Below are positions 1 to 5,239 of a stretch of DNA of 5,239 nt, one piece after another (within the stretch, counting starts at the first letter, position 1; the number at the start of each line of letters is the position of its first letter). Location of the stretch: NCBI GenBank assembly GCA_030671905.1, contig DAOVHK010000102.1, forward strand, positions 1 through 5,239. The letters are read 5' to 3'. The notes under the pieces were generated by a model. It saw only the letters and a program-made list of their open reading frames with translations, did no database searches and had not been told where the DNA came from. Made by a program: the position numbers and the translations under genes. This DNA comes from Clostridia bacterium (GTDB lineage Bacteria > UBA6262 > WVXT01).

Positions 1-413
1 ATTACGCAAGAAATCTTTATTTCCGAAGTAGAAATCATTTCAATATTTACGTCCTCTTCTGCAAGGGCAGAGAACATCTTAGAAGCTACCCCCGAATGGG
101 TTTTCATTCCCACCCCCACAAGAGACACCTTGGCTACTCCCTCGTCATAGACGAGCCCCTTAGCACCTATTTCTTGCTTGACTTTCCCCATTATATCCAA
201 AGCTTTCTTCAGGTCTCCTCTATTAACTGTAAAGGAGATATCGTTTACCCCTCCTTGAGCAGAACTTTGAATAATCATATCCACATTTACCTTACCTGCT
301 CCCAGTGCACCAAAAATCTTGGCAGCAATTCCTGGCCGGTCAGGCACATCAGTAATCGCCACTTTCACCAGATCCTTATCGTAAGCCACCCCACTTACCA
401 CTACTTCTTCCAT
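1..413 (-). other. Possible internal translation start for an aspartate kinase beta (ACT-only) subunit, in frame with lysC
   Basis: Met247 of the kinase (ATG at 413-411) opens MEEVVVSGVAYDKD. From memory, this matches the start of the separately translated beta subunit of C. glutamicum aspartokinase (MEEAVLTGVATDKS). AAGGA lies about 10 nt upstream, a long but usable Shine-Dalgarno spacing. In Bacillus subtilis and Corynebacterium the alpha and beta subunits come from overlapping in-phase starts and form an alpha2beta2 enzyme. The product here would be the regulatory domains only. The Met and upstream purine run are seen; internal initiation is inferred. Confidence 0.45.
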
Positions 414-1151
414 CCTGGAAACTTCCTTGGTAATCACAGTCCCCTCCTCATCATTGAAGCTAGACCTGACATGAATATCCACACCAAATTTATTAGCTAC
501 ATGGATAGACCTCGGGACCATCACCTGCGCCCCCAGGCTGGCTAATTCCAGCATCTCATCATAAGAAATTCTATCAATCTTTCTCGCATCGGAAACAATC
601 CTGGGATCTGCAGTATAGACGCCGGCAACGTCAGTATAAACTTCGCATTGGTCTGCTTTTAACACTGAAGCTAAAGCTACGGCTGTCAAATCGGACCCAC
701 CCCTACCCAGAGTGGTGATATCTCTCTCGGCAGTTATCCCTTGAAAACCAGCAACAATAACAATTCTATCCTTACTCAGTTCCTTTTCAATCTTTTTCGT
801 ATCTATCTTTCTGATCTTCGCATTAGTAAATGTCTCATCAGTAACAATCCCTCCCTGTCCTCCGGTCAATGATACCGCCTCTTCCCCAAGAGCATGGATT
901 GCCATAGCCAAAAGAGCGATAGACATCTGTTCGCCGGTAGCCAACAGCATATCCATTTCCCTCTCACTAGGAGAATGGGTAATCTGTTGAACTGTTTCGA
1001 TTAATTTATCAGTTGTATCGCCAGGCGCAGAAACAACAATGACCACTTTATTCCCTCTCTTCTTTGTCTCAATTATACGTCTGGCAACTTTCTTTATTCT
1101 TTCCGGTCCAGCAATAGATGTTCCACCATACTTTTGTACAATGAGCGCCAT
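1..1151 (-). CDS. lysC: Aspartate kinase, monofunctional with two ACT domains (3' end cut by window edge)
   Basis: ATP-dependent phosphorylation of L-aspartate to aspartyl phosphate, the first step toward lysine, threonine and methionine, in the cytoplasm. The frame is open from the ATG at 1151 to the left edge, giving 383 codons. Homologues have roughly 400-410, so about 20-30 residues are missing. The N-terminus has the kinase signature QKYGGTS (6-12; usually KFGGTS), followed by VVSAPGDTTDKL (39-50), LLATGEQ (69-75), GFQGIT (135-140), TTLGRGGSDLTA (146-157) and VYTDVAGVYTADPR (171-184). The C-terminal regulatory part has two ACT domains, from about 260 and 340, including MISTSEIKIS (372-381), so allosteric inhibition by lysine and/or threonine is expected from the family. 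GGAG stands 5 nt before the start codon, directly after the T-tract of a terminator-like hairpin. It lies 73 nt downstream of thrB. Family is secure; the lysC name rather than another paralogue is conventional. Confidence 0.95.
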   Translation of the reverse strand, partial: MALIVQKYGGTSIAGPERIKKVARRIIETKKRGNKVVIVVSAPGDTTDKLIETVQQITHSPSEREMDMLLATGEQMSIALLAMAIHALGEEAVSLTGGQGGIVTDETFTNAKIRKIDTKKIEKELSKDRIVIVAGFQGITAERDITTLGRGGSDLTAVALASVLKADQCEVYTDVAGVYTADPRIVSDARKIDRISYDEMLELASLGAQVMVPRSIHVANKFGVDIHVRSSFNDEEGTVITKEVSRMEEVVVSGVAYDKDLVKVAITDVPDRPGIAAKIFGALGAGKVNVDMIIQSSAQGGVNDISFTVNRGDLKKALDIMGKVKQEIGAKGLVYDEGVAKVSLVGVGMKTHSGVASKMFSALAEEDVNIEMISTSEIKISCV

Positions 1152-1154
1152 TCT

Positions 1155-1160
1155 CTCTCC
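1155..1160 (-). promoter_or_regulatory. Ribosome binding site of lysC
   Basis: On the minus strand GGAGAGAGA precedes the ATG at 1151, with GGAG 5 nt from the start codon. It begins one base after the T-rich tract of the upstream hairpin. A ribosome and the hairpin would therefore occupy adjacent stretches of the transcript, which is unusual for a plain intergenic terminator. Confidence 0.65.
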
Positions 1161-1187
1161 AGAAAAAAGATAACCCCTTCGGGGTTA
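1161..1187 (-). terminator. Intrinsic terminator or attenuator between thrB and lysC
   Basis: The minus strand reads TAACCCC-GAA-GGGGTTA, a perfect 7-bp stem with a 3-nt loop, followed at once by TCTTTTTTCT. The T-rich tract exists only for minus-strand transcription; the plus strand has no T-run after the stem. It begins 38 nt after the thrB stop and ends 9 nt before the lysC ATG. That position makes it a candidate for partial termination or attenuation controlling how much lysC message is made from the thr operon. No leader peptide rich in threonine or lysine codons is visible in the gap. Confidence 0.7.
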
Positions 1188-1192
1188 CTTCC

Positions 1193-1215
1193 ATAGGAGT
1201 TTTTCAAATTCCTAT
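1193..1215 (-). other. Second hairpin, upstream of the lysC terminator
   Basis: ATAGGA and TCCTAT form a perfect 6-bp inverted repeat around 11 nt. On the minus strand the stem can continue after one A/C mismatch with three T-A pairs closing a GAA loop, the same triloop as the neighbouring terminator stem. It lies 9 nt after the thrB stop. It may protect the thrB transcript 3' end or be part of a folded leader ahead of lysC. The pairing is seen; function is inferred. Confidence 0.45.
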
Positions 1216-1224
1216 ACTCAGAGA

Positions 1225-2172
1225 TTAAACTATTTTTGTTCCCTGTTTATCTATACCCAGAACTAAATATCTACTCTTTACTTTATGTCTGGCAAACGCT
1301 TTCCGCATAGCTTTTCCAACCTTTTCCGCGCACGAAGGCGGAGAAGATGCGGTAAACGCAAGTATACTCGGTCCTGCTCCACTCAGGCTCACGCCCAAAG
1401 CTCCTGCTTTCAGTGCTTCTTCGAAGACTACCTCCATTCCCTTAACCAGCCTCCTCCTATACGGTTGATGCAGTTTGTCTTCCATTGCCATTCTCAAAAG
1501 TTCGTATCTTTTCTTAATTAGAGCAGCCAGAAGTATGGTTACTCGAGAAGAGGTAAACACTGCCTGTTCAAATTTTACAGTCTTGGGTAAAATTTTCCTT
1601 GCATACCTCGTCATTATCTGGAAACTGGGAATGCAAACCACACAGGAGAGATTCTTAGGGGGATTTAACTTCACAAATTCTATTTCCCTGCCTTTTCTTC
1701 CTTTGGGAGAAGAGATACACGAGACTACTAATCCTCCCACCATTGCTGCAGATACATTATCTGCATGACCTTCTATTTCCGCTGCTAAGTTCAATATCTC
1801 CTTTATACTCAATCTCTCTCCACAGAGTCTATTTGCACTTACCAATCCTCCAATCCTTGCTGCCGCGCTACTGCCTAGCCCGCTGGCAAGAGGTATTCTG
1901 TTTATAAGTTTAAGGTGTAAAGTCTTGGGAGCGAGGTGAAACCTGTCGAATACGAGCTGGGCTGCTCGATACACAATGTTTCTTCTGTCTCTGGGTAGGT
2001 TTTCTTCTCCTTCGCCCACAATATCAATCTGTAATTTTCTTCCACTTTTCCCCGGTCCCACTTCCATCTCTACAGTATTGTAAAGTCGAAGTGCCAACCC
2101 CAAGACATCGAATCCCGGTCCTAAATTAGCAGTAGTAGCCGGGACTCTAACTTTTACTCTCTTCATACCCAT
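1225..2172 (-). CDS. thrB: Homoserine kinase (GHMP kinase family)
   Basis: Phosphorylates L-homoserine to O-phosphohomoserine, the substrate of threonine synthase encoded upstream in the same operon. It is cytoplasmic. The 315 residues match the family length of about 300-320. Motifs in order are VPATTANLGPGFDVLG (10-25), the GHMP ATP-binding loop PLASGLGSSAAA (94-105), EGHADNV (134-140) and the C-terminal motif GVSLSGAGPS (260-269). Met1 (2172) is preceded directly by an in-frame TAA, so no longer start is possible. Met3 (2166) is the alternative and would begin MKRVKVRVP. Neither start has a convincing Shine-Dalgarno sequence. The ancestral arrangement probably placed the thrC stop 15 nt upstream, which suggests thrB once relied on translational coupling to thrC. 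Today the lipoprotein stop codon is 63 nt upstream and a degenerate thrC tail fills the space. Confidence 0.95.
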   Translation of the reverse strand: MGMKRVKVRVPATTANLGPGFDVLGLALRLYNTVEMEVGPGKSGRKLQIDIVGEGEENLPRDRRNIVYRAAQLVFDRFHLAPKTLHLKLINRIPLASGLGSSAAARIGGLVSANRLCGERLSIKEILNLAAEIEGHADNVSAAMVGGLVVSCISSPKGRKGREIEFVKLNPPKNLSCVVCIPSFQIMTRYARKILPKTVKFEQAVFTSSRVTILLAALIKKRYELLRMAMEDKLHQPYRRRLVKGMEVVFEEALKAGALGVSLSGAGPSILAFTASSPPSCAEKVGKAMRKAFARHKVKSRYLVLGIDKQGTKIV

Positions 2173-2183
2173 TTAATTTACCG

Positions 2184-2207
2184 GTATTCACAATCTCATC
2201 AATCTTA
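2184..2207 (-). repeat. 24-bp direct repeat, copy near thrB
   Basis: This stretch is identical over all 24 bases to 4101-4124, which encodes the last residues of thrC (RLMRL-stop) plus four bases beyond its stop. Allowing one mismatch (2208 versus 4125), the match continues for three more bases. The two copies have the same orientation and are offset by 1917 bp, and the two lipoprotein genes lie entirely between them. A 24-bp exact match is far beyond chance in a 5-kb window. Confidence 0.95.
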
Positions 2208-2224
2208 TTACGCCGGCAGCAGAA
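2188..2224 (-). pseudogene. Relic of a duplicated thrC 3' end with an internal deletion
   Basis: Read on the minus strand, the segment gives SAAGVIRLMRL-stop. The intact thrC contains SAAGV at residues 294-298 and VRLMRL at 349-354. The relic therefore joins these two pieces and lacks exactly 50 codons (299-348), with one change (V349 to I). Bases 2210-2224 are identical to 4277-4291 inside thrC, and 2191-2207 belong to the 24-bp repeat of the thrC end. The deletion join shares GT on both sides, consistent with microhomology. It is too short to be a functional protein and is best seen as a scar. It lies 11 nt after the second lipoprotein stop codon and ends 15 nt before thrB. Confidence 0.85.
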
Positions 2225-2235
2225 TATAATTTGAC

Positions 2236-3222
2236 TTAATGCGTGAAAACCGTATCTCCAACTCTTATCACCCTGATATATTTTCGTTTGCCACGAGCTA
2301 TACAGGAAAGTCCCGATGTAACCTTTTTTACCTTTAAAATGGCTTTCTTCCGTTTAGGCACTGTTACAACGCCAGTTTTGGGATCTCTAATAGGCGCTAA
2401 TTCTTCCCATATTATTAGTTTATCTCCAGGCTTAATACCATATGCAGAACCAAGGTTAATAACAACTTCTTTTTCTGAAAGAATCTGTAAAACCTGGCCG
2501 GTTTGAGCAAATTCATTTCTTAAATCATCCTTGAATTTTTCTGTAGCCTTTTCCATTGCTTGTGAAAGAATACGAGAATTCTCCTTTCTAAGCCTTACAA
2601 AGATATTTGCTAATTCGATAATAATATCAGTCTTAGTTGCAATATCTAAAGCTTCATTGAATTCTTCCTCATCATTATAATGCTTCTTTCCTTCTTCCCT
2701 TGACATTTCGCCTACTTTTTTATCTGCATAACGTACAATGCCGCTTCCTACATCAACAATCTTAATATTCAATTCACATGTTCCCTTTAGCTCTTTCCAT
2801 ATAGACCCAGTAAACTTTCCATCCTTCTTTTTACCTTTGTAATGTTTTATTTCGGGTCTATTAAAAAAGGCCATGGCGCTCCCAAATAATAAATAATCAG
2901 CGCCTAAAAGCTTTCCTAATTCAGTATATCTTTCCACATCATCTCTCTCAGCGAACTTTCTTTCAGCCATGACCTTCAATACTTTTTCCCGCTCAACCAG
3001 ATTGAAATGACCGGCAAGTGCATTCTCCAGGCCTGAAAACGCTGACTCGCTTACACCCTTAACAGGCGAACCTTTTTCAGAAATCTCAATGATGGCTACC
3101 GTCTCCTTAAATCTTCTAACAGCATCTAACTCTTCCTTGGTTGGTGCTACTATTAGGGGTGGTGCACATCCCCATAATAAGGCTAACACAACTACACAAC
3201 AAACAAACTTTAATACTTTCAT
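2236..3222 (-). CDS. Lipoprotein with CsgG-like domain and FlgT-C-like C-terminal domain
   Basis: Predicted envelope lipoprotein of 328 residues. The signal peptide MKVLKFVCCVVVLALLWGC ends in a lipobox with Cys19. Residues about 40-170 resemble the CsgG/LpoB-type fold: TVAIIEIS strand, GLENALAGHFNLVERE, KLLGADYLLFGSA, and a later strand NIKIVDVGSGIVRYADKK. Residues about 240-328 resemble the FlgT C-terminal domain: GQVLQILSEKEVVINLGSA, then GIKPGDKLIIWEE, DPKTG (280-284) and a final VGDTVF. A longer frame starts at 3255, but I chose the ATG at 3222 because GGAGGG lies 5 nt upstream and because it places the charged N-region and lipobox correctly. It stands 104 nt after the first lipoprotein gene, with a possible promoter in the gap. 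CsgG relatives act in outer-membrane secretion or as periplasmic activators; which role applies here cannot be told. It has no visible connection to threonine synthesis. Domain calls are from pattern recognition, not a search. Confidence 0.75.
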   Translation of the reverse strand: MKVLKFVCCVVVLALLWGCAPPLIVAPTKEELDAVRRFKETVAIIEISEKGSPVKGVSESAFSGLENALAGHFNLVEREKVLKVMAERKFAERDDVERYTELGKLLGADYLLFGSAMAFFNRPEIKHYKGKKKDGKFTGSIWKELKGTCELNIKIVDVGSGIVRYADKKVGEMSREEGKKHYNDEEEFNEALDIATKTDIIIELANIFVRLRKENSRILSQAMEKATEKFKDDLRNEFAQTGQVLQILSEKEVVINLGSAYGIKPGDKLIIWEELAPIRDPKTGVVTVPKRKKAILKVKKVTSGLSCIARGKRKYIRVIRVGDTVFTH

Positions 3223-3227
3223 AGTTG

Positions 3228-3233
3228 CCCTCC
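3228..3233 (-). promoter_or_regulatory. Ribosome binding site that fixes the lipoprotein start at 3222
   Basis: GGAGGG on the minus strand is 5 nt from the ATG at 3222. The upstream in-frame ATG at 3255 has no comparable purine run, and using it would put eleven extra residues in front of the signal peptide. This site decides in favour of the shorter protein. Confidence 0.8.
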
Positions 3234-3265
3234 ATTTTTTTATATCTGTAACCATTAACTTACTG

Positions 3266-3295
3266 TTTATCCTTATTTATAGATAATCAAGTCAA
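3266..3295 (-). promoter_or_regulatory. Possible sigma-70 promoter for the CsgG-like lipoprotein gene
   Basis: On the minus strand TTGACT (3295-3290, five of six consensus bases) is followed after 18 nt by GATAAA (3271-3266, four of six). The region is strongly AT-rich. Initiation would fall near 3259, about 37 nt before the chosen start codon. This is the largest intergenic gap in the window (104 nt). A chance match in AT-rich DNA is quite possible. Confidence 0.35.
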
Positions 3296-3326
3296 CCTAA
3301 AAATAGATGCGGCCCTTTTTTGTTCT

Positions 3327-4073
3327 TTATTTCTTCTTTTTAAGCGACCTGAACAAATCTAAAAATTGGCTCTTCTGTTTTTCTTTGATTTCTTGTTTTC
3401 CAGCCGCGCTTGGTATATTGGGGCCGATTTTATTCTTGATGGCATCTTTGATTTTATCAGCAAACTTTTTGGTGACTTCCACGTTTTTAAAAATATTACC
3501 GGTTTCTTTGACTTGGCAGGTGTCTTCAGAAAAATATTGGGATGTAACCGTGGCTGTATAAACAAGCGCTATCATTTTACCTGTCTTTTTGGTTTTTTTG
3601 TTATACCCAACAGTCTCCTTGATATTAGCGGTGGAAAAGACCGAGACATCTGCTGCAACCTTTGGCTTGACTTTGGACATCGAACGTCGCCGGCTCGTTT
3701 GTTTAGCCGCTTTATTCACTATCTTTTGGTCGACAAGCCTTATAATGGGATCATTCTCAAACTCTTTTCGGAATTGTGGAAACAGTCTCCCTTTGGTATT
3801 CTTTTTGAGATCATCGGCGACATCGGTTTCGAAAAGGGCAACGATGATTGGGTCAGTCGGTTTTCTCTTCTCGGCTTTCCTTATATCCTCGATATAGGCA
3901 GCCTTTTGTTTCTCTTTTTCTTCCATCCTTTTCGCGGTTTCTGGATCTGAATAAGTCGTAACTTTTTTGCCACCCACAACCCGCGTGGTCTTAGTCGTCC
4001 CGCCACAGCCCGACAAAATCGCAAATGTTAATGCAAATAAGCCCAGGAATACAATCTTTCTTTTGTAAAGCAT
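3327..4073 (-). CDS. Lysine-rich lipoprotein of unknown function
   Basis: 248 residues. A lipoprotein signal peptide is clear: basic MLYKRK, a hydrophobic stretch, then the lipobox LSGC with Cys23. A charged, probably helical stretch with many Glu and Lys follows (about 44-70). The body contains PIIVALFETD (75-84), FENDPIIRLVD (105-115), AADVSVFSTANIKETVG (140-156) and MIALVYTATVTSQYFSED (167-184), alternating strands and helices. The order 'VALFE', 'LVD', 'ADVSV' loosely recalls the CsgG/LpoB fold of the next gene, so the two could be distant relatives, but this is only an impression. The tail is lysine-rich, ending KKKK. The ATG at 4073 is preceded by AGGGGG at 5 nt spacing. It starts 31 nt after the thrC stop and is probably co-transcribed with it. 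I do not recognise the family. Confidence 0.85.
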   Translation of the reverse strand: MLYKRKIVFLGLFALTFAILSGCGGTTKTTRVVGGKKVTTYSDPETAKRMEEKEKQKAAYIEDIRKAEKRKPTDPIIVALFETDVADDLKKNTKGRLFPQFRKEFENDPIIRLVDQKIVNKAAKQTSRRRSMSKVKPKVAADVSVFSTANIKETVGYNKKTKKTGKMIALVYTATVTSQYFSEDTCQVKETGNIFKNVEVTKKFADKIKDAIKNKIGPNIPSAAGKQEIKEKQKSQFLDLFRSLKKKK

Positions 4074-4078
4074 TATGT

Positions 4079-4084
4079 CCCCCT
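4079..4084 (-). promoter_or_regulatory. Ribosome binding site of the lysine-rich lipoprotein
   Basis: AGGGGG on the minus strand is followed by ACATA and then the ATG at 4073. This is a strong, well-spaced site in the short gap after thrC. The two lipoprotein genes both have strong binding sites, whereas thrC and thrB do not, a difference that fits a separate origin for the lipoprotein pair. Confidence 0.75.
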
Positions 4085-4100
4085 TTGAAAATTAGGATCA

Positions 4101-4124
4101 GTATTCACAATCTCATCAATCTTA
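4101..4124 (-). repeat. 24-bp direct repeat, copy at the end of thrC
   Basis: This copy covers the thrC stop codon, the codons for RLMRL and part of the preceding codon, plus four bases downstream. It is identical to 2184-2207. Because this copy is part of an intact gene, it is the presumed parent and the one near thrB is the derived or left-behind copy. Confidence 0.95.
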
Positions 4125-5169
4125 CTACTGACTTCAAATCGGCTTTGACTACTCTTACTTTTCGGGCAACCTTAATTGCTCTATCAGGATCTTTAAGGCC
4201 ATGTCCTGTCAAAATACAAACTATAGTAGAAGTTCGGGAAAAGTATCCTTTCCGAACGTATTTTACCAGCCCGGCCACGCCGGCAGCAGAAGCAGGTTCC
4301 ACAAAAAGTCCTTCCACAGAACTTAACATTTTATATGCTTCAATAATCTGTTTATCAGTTACAGTATCAATCACACCTTTGGATTCGTCGCGAGCCTCTT
4401 CGGCTCTCTTCCAGGAGGCAGGATTCCCAATTCTAATTGCTGTGGCAATAGTTCTTGGCTTTTTTATGGGATATCCGCGCACAATCGGCGCTGCTCCTTC
4501 AGCCTGAAATCCCATCATCCGGGGTAACTTCAGTTTACGCTTATCCCTCAAAATCCTTCTGTATTCCTTGTACCCTTTCCAGTAAGCAGTAATATTACCT
4601 GCATTGCCTACGGGCATAAAGTGATAATCAGGTGCATCTCCCAGTGAATCAACAATTTCAAAAGCTGCTGTTTTCTGACCTTCAATCCTGTTGGGATTAA
4701 TTGAATTGACCAGGACAACCGGATACTTAGCGCTGATTTCTCTGGCTAAATTCAAAGCCTCGTCGAAGTTACCTTTAATGGCAATCACCTCGGCGCCATG
4801 AATCAGTGCCTGGGAAAGCTTCCCTAAAGCCACTGCTCCCTCGGGAATCAGAACTACACATTTTAGCTTCGCCTTTGCTGCATAAGCTGCTGCTGAAGCT
4901 GAAGTATTCCCCGTAGAGGCACAGATAACTGCACTGGCTCCTTCTTCCACAGCCTTGGACATAGCCACAGTCATCCCCCGGTCCTTAAACGAGCCGGTAG
5001 GATTCAGGCCCTCATATTTCAAATAGATCTTGGAGTCGACTCCCAGACTGACTCTCAGGTTTTCCGCTTCAATTAACGGTGTATCGCCCTCCAGGAGAGT
5101 TACAATGGGAGTCTTCTCAGTAACCGGTAGATAATTCTTATATCTTCTAATTACACCCTGATATACCAC
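4105..5169 (-). CDS. thrC: Threonine synthase (PLP-dependent, short ~350-residue class)
   Basis: Converts O-phosphohomoserine to L-threonine and phosphate, using the product of ThrB; cytoplasmic. The 354 residues fit the short bacterial class. The N-terminus GVIRRYKNYLPVTEKTPIVTLLEGDTPLI (5-33) is characteristic. The PLP lysine is K62 in NPTGSFKDRG (56-65). Other sites are the loop STGNTSASAA (85-94), the phosphate-binding glycine loop PVGNAGNI (186-193), EPASAAG (291-297) and TGHGLKDP (321-328). The start is GTG at 5169, directly preceded by an in-frame TGA, so it cannot be longer. The next downstream starts would cut into conserved sequence. Only a weak GGGT lies upstream. The C-terminus KSVVRLMRL is the stretch partly repeated in front of thrB. 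It opens the visible thr cluster and probably follows another pathway gene. Confidence 0.96.
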   Translation of the reverse strand: MVYQGVIRRYKNYLPVTEKTPIVTLLEGDTPLIEAENLRVSLGVDSKIYLKYEGLNPTGSFKDRGMTVAMSKAVEEGASAVICASTGNTSASAAAYAAKAKLKCVVLIPEGAVALGKLSQALIHGAEVIAIKGNFDEALNLAREISAKYPVVLVNSINPNRIEGQKTAAFEIVDSLGDAPDYHFMPVGNAGNITAYWKGYKEYRRILRDKRKLKLPRMMGFQAEGAAPIVRGYPIKKPRTIATAIRIGNPASWKRAEEARDESKGVIDTVTDKQIIEAYKMLSSVEGLFVEPASAAGVAGLVKYVRKGYFSRTSTIVCILTGHGLKDPDRAIKVARKVRVVKADLKSVVRLMRL

Positions 5170-5203
5170 TCAAATTAACCCATTCAATGTATGGCAGAGA
5201 TAG

Positions 5204-5217
5204 GAAGCTTACGCTTC
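5204..5217 (-). other. Small hairpin over the stop codon of the upstream gene
   Basis: GAAGC-GTAA-GCTTC on the minus strand forms a 5-bp stem closed by a GTAA loop, a GNRA-type tetraloop, and the loop holds the TAA stop. No T-run follows, so it is not an intrinsic terminator. It may be incidental or a minor transcript-stabilising element between the upstream gene and thrC. Confidence 0.3.
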
Positions 5218-5239
5218 TTCTATTCTAATAAATCTGCTC
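5209..5239 (-). CDS. C-terminal tail of an upstream gene, possibly homoserine dehydrogenase (5' part outside window)
   Basis: On the minus strand the last frame before thrC reads SRFIRIEEA followed by TAA at 5211-5209. Only nine codons are visible. A short 'IR(I/V)EE' ending is common among homoserine dehydrogenases, and that gene often precedes thrC, so it is a reasonable candidate. With so few residues the assignment rests mainly on context. The other two frames hit stops sooner. A 39-nt gap separates it from thrC. Confidence 0.35.
   Translation of the reverse strand, partial: SRFIRIEEA

Noticed and set aside
96..545. Plus-strand open frame of 149 codons
   Set aside because: It lies fully inside the aspartate kinase gene on the other strand, whose frame shows all family motifs. 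The plus-strand translation has no recognisable features.
3223..3255. Longer start for the CsgG-like lipoprotein at 3255
   Set aside because: It has no ribosome binding site and would place eleven residues before the signal peptide, while the ATG at 3222 has GGAGGG at ideal spacing.
3366..3950. Plus-strand open frame of 194 codons, rich in Phe and Ile
   Set aside because: It is the antisense of the lysine-rich lipoprotein (Lys and Glu codons read backward give Phe and Leu/Ser). The minus-strand gene has a signal peptide, lipobox and ribosome binding site.
2184..4124. Insertion sequence or integrative element between the repeats
   Set aside because: The interval holds only the two lipoprotein genes and the thrC relic. 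There is no transposase, integrase or terminal inverted repeat, and the 24-bp repeat is thrC coding sequence with additional non-contiguous thrC matching, unlike a simple target-site duplication.
4271..4283. GC-rich hairpin as a terminator
   Set aside because: It is inside the conserved coding region of thrC, has only a 5-bp stem and no T-run. It matters only as a possible deletion hotspot.
1..5239. tRNA, rRNA, CRISPR array, or known riboswitch
   Set aside because: Gaps between genes are at most about 104 nt and none shows a cloverleaf, spaced repeats, or a T-box or lysine-riboswitch-like architecture.

Overview
The window is a bacterial amino-acid biosynthesis operon read entirely on the minus strand. 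In transcription order (right to left) it holds the probable last codons of an upstream gene (perhaps homoserine dehydrogenase), threonine synthase (thrC), two lipoprotein genes, homoserine kinase (thrB), and an aspartate kinase that runs off the left edge. Every recognisable enzyme belongs to the aspartate-to-threonine pathway. Moderate GC, compact spacing, one GTG start and lipoproteins of a CsgG-like type suggest a diderm bacterium, probably a poorly sampled lineage. I cannot name the phylum.

The unusual part is the middle. Two genes with clear lipoprotein signal peptides sit between thrC and thrB. The second looks like a CsgG-type domain followed by a FlgT-C-like domain. The first is a lysine-rich protein I do not recognise. 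A perfect 24-bp direct repeat flanks this pair: one copy is the last codons of thrC, the other lies just upstream of thrB. Next to the second copy is a further 15-bp match to an internal part of thrC. Read in frame, the copy near thrB encodes SAAGVIRLMRL-stop, a miniature thrC tail lacking 50 internal codons. I read this as the scar of an event that placed the lipoprotein pair into a formerly contiguous thrC-thrB operon and left a duplicated, later deleted, thrC 3' end in front of thrB.

The 73-nt gap between thrB and the aspartate kinase gene holds two consecutive hairpins. The second is followed by a T-rich tract and looks like an intrinsic terminator. It ends directly at the kinase Shine-Dalgarno sequence, so it may act as an attenuator or readthrough control. 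The aspartate kinase also has an in-frame internal ATG exactly where the separately translated beta subunit begins in Corynebacterium glutamicum.

Together the enzymes phosphorylate aspartate (LysC), phosphorylate homoserine (ThrB) and make threonine (ThrC). The lipoproteins have no evident metabolic link to the pathway. They are probably co-transcribed passengers, with a possible promoter of their own in front of the second one.
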